64,000 nt of DNA from Otatea glauca (Eukaryota; Streptophyta; Magnoliopsida; Poales; Poaceae). The notes under the pieces are model-generated. The model was given only the letters and a program-made list of their open reading frames with translations, ran no database searches and was not told the DNA's origin. Position 1 is the first letter of the stretch. Each line of letters starts with the position of its first letter. Location: assembly GCA_036346275.1 (NCBI GenBank), contig CM070727.1:7307760-7371759 (forward strand), in the 5' to 3' direction. Of this stretch, positions 56,501 to 64,000 are shown in pieces. The position numbers and the translations under genes were made by a program.

Positions 56501-58653
56501 GGGGCCCATGCCGTCGTCGCTGAAGCTGCCGGCCTCCGGCCACACCCCTGCACGCACGCGCCGCGGGGGCGGAGCGCAAACAATCCTTGTTTAGTAATCA
56601 TAAGCATCGGACATGTAACATGCTACAACTCAGTTACTGTTTTTTAGTTTTTTTTAAATTGAAAAGTAATTATAGCTTTCTACCAAAGACTGTTTCACAA
56701 ACAACTAATCCTCTTAGCAATAAGCTGTAAAAATAAAGGCCTGTTTGGGGTACTGTGCTTCAGCTTTGATCTAAAAGCTCCTCTAAATAGCATGGCTGCA
56801 AAGCAGCTGAGAAGCTAAGCCACAGCAGAAGCACCCTCAAAAGCTGCAGCCGCTAAGGAGGAGCTTTTCAACTGTGGCTTCGCTTGACCACCTCCCATCT
56901 CGCTCACTCCGCCTCCCTGACCTCCGCCACCCTGCCTCGCCACCTCCACATCACCTCTTCACTCGTTCGCCGCTGTACTTCGCTAGGTTACTGCCTCCCC
57001 ACTCGTTTGTCCTAAAACTTTTGCTAGTTATTTTTTTTGACTTACATTTAAAGCCTCTTAAATTTACTGTTTTTAGAAGGTGAAAATGGCTTTAAACCCC
57101 GCGCACCGCCTATAGTCGCCCGCGCGCAGGGTGAGGATCAGGAGGGATTTGGCTCTACATTCGGGGATTCACTGTCGCCGCCGTGCCTGTGGCCTCACGT
57201 ACGGGCGCGCAGGGCGCAGGCGTGGAAATGAGGACTTCTGATGCTTTGAGCACCACTCCCTCTGTTTCACTTTTACAGCTAGCTCAGCTAATCAATTTGG
57301 TACTACTTGAACATTTGTGCCAATGCATTTCTTGATGAATCATTCATCGTGTATTTAGCTTTCTTAAACCACTGTAACCCTTCCAATCCACGCACGCCAA
57401 CGTTTCTGACTTCCAGGATCCAAACAACCAAGCCACCGTCTAAGTGTGGACAGATTCTAATTGCAGCCGATGCTCCTGCGCGCTCTGCATGCACTGCACT
57501 GCACTGCACTGAATCACTGCATGCATGCCTCGCAAGCCAACACAGAAGCATCAGCTGCCTCCTGCCGCTACGCTGCACGGGTTCATGAACCAGAAGAATT
57601 TGGACTGGTATTTTGGTCGTATCAACACGCAGCCCTGCCTCTGAAGGATCGGTATTCTACTTATTTAACCCCTATGTCTGGATGTCTGATTGTCCTGTGA
57701 TTTATGAGCAGGTTAAGGTAGATTGAATGATTAATTCTAAGTTCTTTTAAAAAAAGGGAAGAAATGATTGATTCTCTAGTTCGTTCAGTGACAGGGCGCA
57801 GCAAATGATGGTAACTGCTGAAACAGTGAAGAGATCATCTGGAAGTGAAAGTACCGGTGTCTAGATTGCCAATGATGACGCCTTCGCCAAATCTTGCTTT
57901 GGCCCAGATGGAATTGGCCTTTACGCGGCCATCTTTCTCCATCCCGAGAAACTCCCATGAACGGGTGGTGTGCAACTTATGGCCGCTGTTTGGGAAAACC
58001 GAGACGACGCTCGGGTGCTCTGTGCAAAAGCCGAACAAATCATCAAAACGAAATCCTACGAGAAGAACACAAGGGACAGGACAAGACGGCTATTCAGGAA
58101 GGAAAGAGACGATGAAGAATACATACTTGAGATTTCCATTGCCTCTCCTTCCTCCAGTGTGGCAGCGAAGCCATTGATGTACTTGGTGTACGAGTAAAAG
58201 ATGGCATCCTTCGCCTTCTCCTCACTGCGCTCACACAATCAATCCGGAAGCCTTACTTGCATTTGCAGCAGATATATTCAACTAGTAACAGGTAGACTGG
58301 TAGAGTGATCAGTAGGACATTGTTAGTTTGTTACCTTCCCAGGACAGAGCCCAAGAACGCGTAGTGAGAGTTCTTGGCGCGTTCTTGGTTGGAAGCCAAC
58401 GCAGCTCCCTCCCTGCCATGCGAGTGGCCTCCGAGGTAGACAACATACGGCTGCAAGAATCAAGAAAGCAACTTTTTACCAACAAAAACAAGACCAATCA
58501 AACGAAGAAAAAGGATCAAGAACCACCACCCCTACTCGCCTTTTTCTCAGCAGAGGCCGGCTGCTGCAGGAGCACAAGGCTAGTGATGATGAGCAGGACC
58601 AGAGCAAGAAGAGCAGGGGGATTTTCCAGAGAGGGACACATGCTGCACATCAT
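50556..58653 (-). CDS. Subtilisin-like serine protease, SBT5/AIR3 type, 808 aa
   Basis: Eleven exons on the minus strand: 58540-58653, 58335-58450, 58127-58224, 57855-58019, 56436-56547, 54409-54937, 54222-54319, 53862-54107, 53267-53381, 52948-53161 and 50556-51175. Phases agree throughout. Residues 1-33 are a secretion signal (LLALVLLIITSLVLL, then ASA). An I9 prodomain follows (PYVVYLGGHSHG to about 125). The S8 catalytic domain has Asp163 (IIGNLDTG), His232 (DTDGHGTHT), oxyanion Asn338 (CSAGNSGP) and Ser570 (SGTSMSCPH), with a PA insert (VVCLRGKNARVEKGEAVRRA) and a C-terminal Fn3-like domain. It should be a secreted, apoplastic, self-maturing protease. Intron 1 uses a GC donor. In-frame ATGs upstream (for example near 58695) could lengthen the N-terminus. 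Introns carry a Tourist MITE and a tRNA gene. Confidence 0.93.
51505..51789. mobile_element. Tourist-like MITE in the last subtilase intron, 285 bp
   Basis: The left end AGGGCATGTTTGGTTGCCTGC and the reverse complement of the right end AGTGTGTTTGGTTATCTGC are inverted repeats. TTA flanks both sides (51502-51504 and 51790-51792), as for PIF/Harbinger MITEs. Confidence 0.7.
53743..53816 (-). tRNA. tRNA-Ile (anticodon AAU) inside a subtilase intron
   Basis: On the minus strand GGCCTATTAGCTCAGTTGGT opens a 74-base cloverleaf. The acceptor stem GGCCTAT/ATGGGCC has one G-U pair and discriminator A. The D arm is GCTC...GAGC, the anticodon loop CTAATAA gives anticodon AAT, and the T arm GCAGG-TTCGAGA-CCTGC is intact. 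There is no intron. An eight- to ten-base T-run follows on the same strand (plus A-run 53725-53734), a Pol III terminator. The A and B boxes match consensus. It lies between subtilase exons 8 and 9, in the same orientation as the host gene. Confidence 0.95.
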
Positions 58654-59271
58654 CTCCTTTTGATGCTTTCGTTTATGGAAGTGGTCAGTTGTCATTAGGG
58701 GGAGTGGAATGGATTGAGAGACTCGGGTCGGGAGACTGCGCTGCGATGTGCTTGGGCACTGTTGGTTTTTTATAGGCGCAAAGACGGCATGGGGTGTGTC
58801 TTGTCGTCCCGCCTCTAACAGAAAGTGGTGGGGGCTTTCTGTTTCCCAAAAGCGCCTTTTGGGAGGGAAAGAAGAGTGCCTTTCAGTTATTTCCCCACCC
58901 TCGACATCGACGCCTGGTTGGGCTGCTGATAGGCTTGGGCTTATCCAAATTTGGACCCTTCTTTTTGGGTTAGACTTAGGGCCTACTTGGGAGCCCGGTA
59001 TGTAGCCCAAAACCAGTGTAAATTACAGGCCCAGAAAATTTTTCGTGTTGGGCTAAAAAATTATGCTTGGATGAACCGGTAGGCTGAAAGTTTTACCTTT
59101 GGATTGGGCCGAAGCCGTCGGAAATTTTCTCTGGGCTCAGACCAGACTTTTTCTTTCCACGCGTATCGCGAACGAAGCGGCTCTCTCGCTCGCGACTGGC
59201 GAGTCGCGTCCTCCACTCAAACCCTAGAAGACGACGGCGGCGACGATCTCGACGGCAGCGAGGGATCCCTC

Positions 59272-59341
59272 TTCGGCGACGACGGCGAGCGAGACGGCAA
59301 GGTCCCCTACATCATCCCTCTTCGGCGACGACGGCGAGCGC
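59272..59341 (+). repeat. Direct repeat in the Harbinger leader
   Basis: CCCTCTTCGGCGACGACGGC followed by GAGCG occurs at 59268 and again at 59316, a 48-base duplication within the GC-rich leader. Confidence 0.7.
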
Positions 59342-61261
59342 GAGCAGCGGCGACGGCGGTCCGACGTTGAGAGCGGTGGTGACGGCGGCACGACCCAACA
59401 TCTTGCCGGCTTCTCTTCGACAATGACCCGCCCGGATCATCTAGGTACAAAATTGCTAGGCCTCACCTCCGTATCGTTAATTTCTTGATTGCTAATTCAT
59501 GATCTACTCTATGCGATGCTTGCTAACTTAGATGTCGCTACGAAACTTTCAACCGATGTTAGTCCGAAGAGGTCTGGTTTTAGCGGTTGCTTCGACTTTC
59601 GTTGTATCTCTATCGGCAATCATCGTGTTTTGCCTTCTCCCGACTTTTGTTTGTTAATTAGAACTTAGCAACAAGCCTCCATACTTGACATGGGCATATG
59701 CTACCTTAGCCTCTAGTACAGGGTGCTTCGACCAATTTCTTATCCACATTCCTGTTTAAGAATGTGATCTTCTAATATGTTTGAATTCAGATTTTCGTGA
59801 GATAATAGCTAGCTTCTCTCAAGGTACTTCAAATAAGCTAGCTTCACCATCATAGTTCACTGATAGAACAGCTGTGCTCCTTGTCCCATACAGCCCCTTT
59901 GCCAAAACAGAAATATGTGAAAGAGCATAAGTAAATGCAGTGTTGTGGTATTCTTTACGCGATTTCTTTAGTGGCCAATAGGTATATTTTTTCAGATAAT
60001 TGAGCGTTGAATGTACCTGTAAACTGGAATTAGGTCAAAGAGTTTGTTCTTATTTGGTCAGTTTGCACCTCGATGAAGATGGAGCTCAGACTGTGCTCCC
60101 AATTGGGATCACAACCAGTGTTTGGAAGCCTATCTTTGTCGGCCTTTGTGGTGTCAATCATTAGCTTCTCAACTATATCCTTTGCTTCCATGAATGAGAT
60201 GTGCTTCTAGGAACTAATATATGCAGGTGAGTATCTACCCTGTTGGTAACACAAGCCATCTAACTCGCATTATATGCACCTAACACACAATCCAGCCAAT
60301 TAACGATGCACACACAAGAAAATAATGCGAGGAATTGAACTGGGCACGTAAGAAATTATCTTTTTAGGATGTTTAAAAGATCATCTAATCCAAAAATAGA
60401 TGTCATTTTAGAAACGGTTGGTTGATTGTGAAAGTTCTTCATTGTATTGATAAAAAATTGATGTTCTTTAATTGTGGATTTGATCCAGGAGGGAGTACAA
60501 ATTACACAAAGAGTGAGCACTTATCATATCTAGATATCCTAAAAGGATGAGTCATATATAACCGTTCCAGTGTCCCCGATTTAGGTGTGCGAGTTTGTTT
60601 CTATAGATAGTGCATTATCGATGGTCAAAACTCCATGTTGTTTCCTAGTACACCTACTAGTAGCAACTTAATTTAGCCGATGATCAACAAAATTCGGTGG
60701 TGGCCATAGCAAACTTTTCCGCTTAGATCTCATTAATTAATAGCATCGGATATAAATTCATTACATGTGCCTCATATACTCATGAATATCTCCCCATGCA
60801 AGTATTTCTATTGTAGACACATTTATAAATTTTAGAATGCACAAGAACACAAATAAAGTTTGGATTTGCTTTTAATTGACTCTTGGCTGGCTATAGTTCT
60901 TTCTCGCCTCGATATTGTACACCATCTTTATGTTTAGCATGTTTACATCTTGCAACATGTGCAAGTTTCTTTTGCTTGTATTTGTCCTTCAATGGTGTGC
61001 TTTGTGCATCTGCGTCTATCTTGATTTCCATCAACTCACCCATATGGGTTTGGTCATCTGCAGTGGATAATTGAGATAATAGCTGCAAAATATGTTTATA
61101 ATTTTCGTGAGATAATAGTTGCAAAATATGTAACATCGACATCTCCATGTTTGCTTCTATTTATTAACTTTCTATTTTTACTGAGTGGCAATTTTTCATT
61201 TTTAAAATTTAAGGTTCTTGAGTGCTAATTGATATGAAAGACCTTACTCTTCTTGAGTCAG

Positions 61262-62525
61262 GAAGAGGAAGATGACGATATGATGTTGCTTATTATGCGC
61301 ATTATATTCACTTCCACCATAACTAAAACTCCATGTCATACATCAAAACTTCTTGGAGCGAGAATATATTATGAACTTCTTGAAGGTCATCCAAGCCGAT
61401 GTTACGAAAATCTTCGAATGGAACCCCACATATTCCAAACACTCTCAGACTATCTTAGATCAAAAAATCTTTTGCATAATACAAGAGGTGTCACCGTGGA
61501 GGAGCAATTAGGCATTTTCATGTATATGCTTGCACGGAATGCTAGTTTTGAGCATTGACCGATAGATTTCAAAGACAGATCCCGAGACTATACATAGGCA
61601 TCTTGGGGCATGTTTTGAGGCGATCACTTCATTGACCTATGAATTTATCAAGCCTCCATCCACTGAGACTCATTGGAAAATATCATCGACTCCACAATTT
61701 TGGCCTTACTTTGAGGTACATGTAATCCATGCCAGTATAATTTAGGAATTTTTACCCTCTCATCTTATTCCCCAATTAGTAATAAGGTCTTGTTTATTGC
61801 AGAACTGTATAGGGGCAATAGATGGTACTCATGTCCCTATCACAATGACGGATAGTGAGGCTGCTCCATATCGAAATAGAAAAGGAACTCTTTCTCAAAA
61901 TGTGATGCTTGGTTGTGACTTTGATTTGAATTTTGTGTATGTTTCTACTGGTTGGGAAGGGTCCGCATCAGATGCAGGGGTGTTACATTCTGCCATTAAA
62001 TCTGGATTTCGAGTACCTAGGGGCAAGTACTATCTGGTTGATGGGGGTTATGCGAACACACCATTCTTTCTTGCTCCTTATCGAGGAGTCCGATACCACA
62101 TTAAGGAACAAGGACAGGGCAATTGCCGACCAAGAGACTATAAGGAGTTGTTCAATCTTCGCCATGCCCGCTCACGCAACCATATAGAGCGTGCTATTGG
62201 CATCCTAAAGATGCGATTTCTGTCTTAAAAGTTGCAACATTTTACCCAATAGAAACTCAAGTGAAAATTCCAGTGATATGACTACGTTGCATAATATAAT
62301 CCGAGCTATAAAGGTGATGAAAAATGGTTAAGTGATGAAACAATGAACATTTCTTCAGATAAATTTGTGGATCTACCTAGTGGAGATGACCGATATAGAG
62401 ATGATGTTGTACCATTGAACAATGAAAGGAACATGGGTAATGCTTTGAGAGATGAGATTGCAAAGAAGATGTGGGCAGATTATGAAAGAAGTAGGAAGCG
62501 GAGAGTACAAAGGAGATCTCATTAG
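61262..62525 (+). pseudogene. PIF/Harbinger transposase (DDE_Tnp_4), interrupted
   Basis: Two plus-strand exons (about 61262-61715 and 61803-62525) with a GAG|GTACAT donor and a TTGCAG acceptor. The N-terminal helix-turn-helix region has KLLGARIYYELLEGHPSRCY and VTVEEQLGIFMYMLARNAS; a stop and frame change after 61556 interrupt it before IHRHLG-like sequence. The DDE core follows: first Asp in NCIGAIDGTHVPI (61818), second in WEGSASDAGVLHSA (about 61970), Glu in RSRNHIERAIGILKMRF (about 62185). A stop at 62226 cuts off the C-terminus, which resumes in frame at 62343. The catalytic triad is present, but the gene is broken in at least two places. Confidence 0.85.
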
Positions 62526-62658
62526 CAATTATGATAAATATATGTTTTTTACTTTATTTACTTTTGTACTCATTGTGATAAAACATAACTATTTTGTGAG
62601 TTGTATGGAATTCATACTATTTACGGTTCCTTGTGGTTTATGGTTTATCTAAGGCTTT

Positions 62659-63988
62659 ATGGCAAATAGAGCAAGGTGGACGTCAAAGTATGAAAAAGGA
62701 TTGGTTGATGTACTCCTTGAGTTCAATGTTTCTCACTATCGTGGTCAAAATGGATGGACTTCAGAAGGTTGGAACAGGATTGTGAAGGATTTCAACAAAC
62801 TCTTTCCCGAAGCAAAACTTTCTAAAGCTCAAATTCAAGATAAAGAGACTCAATTGAAGAAAGACTACAAAGCAATTAGATCCATTCGCAATCGTAGCGG
62901 TGTCTCATGGAAGCAAAATGCATCCATGATTAACACCACATCTGAAAAATGGGATGAGATAATCGAGGTAAGCTTCTTGTTTTTTTTAATTGTGAATCTT
63001 CTTTGTGTCCAATTAGAATTTTTCTATTTATACTTGAATTGTTCTATCATTATGTAGGAGGACTCTAGGCTAAGAAGATATGAAAACAAGAGTTTCCCAT
63101 TGTTTGAGTCGTTAGATCTCTTGTATGAAGGTAATATCCATTCTATAGTCCTCTCATTCATTAGCTCTTAACGAATTGGTTCTAAGGTTGTTAACGTAGA
63201 GTTTAGAAATGAGTAATAATTGCTTGTTGCATATAAGTTGGCATTCCATTCTATAATCCTCTCATCTTTGATGTCTTCATAGGACAAATTGCGGAAGGAA
63301 AACATTGCTTCACTTCTAGTCAACCATCTAATGTTGCAAATACAAGCATCACTAGAAAACACTCACGGGATGCAAGCATCACTACAAAACACTCACGGGA
63401 TGCAAGATTTGATTCAAGAGCTCGCATTGGGGAAAGACAGAACAACATGAATTCTCCTCCAAGAATGCATGAAGTTGAAAGGCAAGATTTGGAGAATGAC
63501 ATACAAGATGAAGAAGAGAACACCATGTACTCTTGTCAAAGAATGGAAGATAATGCAAGGAGTGTAGAGAATGAACTTCAAAATCGCCATGCTGAGCAGT
63601 TGGATGTTGAAGATAATGAATCAAATCAACAAGAACGAGGAGGTGACGATTATCCAAATTCAAGAACTGGAGTCTTTGGAGCACAAAGAGGAAGACCCAA
63701 GAAACAAAAGGGTACATCGGCACCACGCATTGAAGAAACAATGGTGCTTATTTTGAATTCAGAAAAGAACATGCTAGCATGAAGGAGCAAGCTTCAAAGC
63801 AAGGAAATGAGTACTCAATTTCAAGATGTTTTGAAGTGTTACAAGCGATGGATGATGTGTACGATGAGGTCAAGATCTATGCCTCTGATGTTTTCAAGGA
63901 TGCAATAAACCGTGAGATCTTCCTATGCTATGAGCCAAGACTTCGTGGTTTGTGGTTGAAGAAGGAAGTAAACAAGCTTGGAATTTGA
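62659..63988 (+). pseudogene. Harbinger second gene: Myb/trihelix-like DNA-binding protein, frameshifted
   Basis: Exons 62659-62967, 63058-63130 and 63283 onward join in phase. The first encodes a Myb_DNA-bind_3 (trihelix-like) domain (RARWTSKYEKGLVDVLLEFN; GWNRIVKDFNKLFPEAKLSK; SGVSWKQNASMI). Exon 2 adds RRYENKSFPLFESLDLLYE. Exon 3 has an acidic, Asn/Gln-rich linker with an AT-hook-like GAQRGRPKKQK (about 63680-63710), then stops at 63780. The family's usual C-terminal part (ISRCFEVLQAMDDVYDEVKI) resumes in another frame (to 63988), so a frameshift separates them. Harbinger Myb-like proteins carry the transposase to the nucleus and to the termini. A 30-base unit is duplicated at 63347-63406 (ITRKHSRDAS, ITTKHSRDAR). 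Confidence 0.8.
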
Positions 63989-64000
63989 CTCCTTGTAAGT

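Larger units (their letters stand above)
58979..64000 (+). mobile_element. PIF/Harbinger transposon, left end and about 5 kb of body (runs off right edge)
   Basis: TTA (58976-58978) is followed by GGGCCTACTTGGGAGCCCGG, a Tourist/PIF-type terminus. Downstream, the two genes typical of PIF/Harbinger elements follow in the same orientation: a DDE transposase and a Myb/trihelix-like ORF. A GC-rich leader (59100-59440) with a donor-like TAG|GTACAA at 59450 probably starts the transposase transcript. The right terminus lies beyond the window, so the TTA duplication cannot be confirmed. Confidence 0.65.

Overview
The window is nuclear DNA from a flowering plant, almost certainly a grass. Genes have many introns with GT-AG borders. 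Coding exons are GC-rich while introns and spacers are AT-rich. The transposon mix (CACTA, PIF/Harbinger, Mutator-like, hAT, Stowaway and Tourist MITEs, a LINE, LTR pieces) is typical of Poaceae. I cannot name the species. There are no bacterial operons, CRISPR arrays or organelle-type gene clusters.

Host genes that I can support, in order: (1) the N-terminal part of a GAUT3/4-like galacturonosyltransferase, minus strand, running off the left edge (1-2042); (2) a small one-coding-exon gene of unknown function (9042-9425, minus); (3) a DYW-class PPR protein (12376-14271, minus); (4) a short plastid-type J-domain protein (20834-21220, plus); (5) a 64-aa cysteine-rich single-span membrane protein (26896-27090, plus); (6) a complete six-exon RABB1/Rab2 GTPase (32776-35095, minus); (7) a complete eleven-exon subtilase of the SBT5/AIR3 type (50556-58653, minus), with a tRNA-Ile(AAU) gene in one intron. 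These genes are unrelated in function. They act in the cell wall, organelle RNA editing, plastid chaperoning, secretory traffic and extracellular proteolysis.

The space between them is mostly mobile DNA, and several borders can be read to the base from terminal inverted repeats and target-site duplications: a Mutator-like element (2295-4322) carrying a broken coiled-coil gene; Tourist and Stowaway MITEs (4352-4459, 4471-4738); a 3.1-kb hAT element with a perfect 8-bp duplication and a decayed transposase (15248-18362); two related non-autonomous hAT-type elements on either side of a minisatellite (22703-23880, 24210-25648); a 5'-truncated LINE (about 35521-36366) next to or split by a 10.9-kb CACTA element (36367-47245); and a PIF/Harbinger element starting at 58979 and leaving on the right.

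The CACTA element is the most notable structure. It encodes a TNP2-like transposase and a second protein joining a plant-transposase domain to a Ulp1-type SUMO protease, both on the minus strand. Palindromic GGCGGTT/AACCGCC repeats lie at both ends, and a third cluster lies between the two genes. Both proteins are broken by stop codons or frameshifts, but the predicted protease catalytic residues are all still encoded. An ACX3-like acyl-CoA oxidase fragment at 29791-30129 looks like a captured or pseudogenised piece of genomic DNA.

All calls come from reading the sequence. Exon borders were placed by splice sites and reading-phase continuity, and none has been checked against transcripts or a database.
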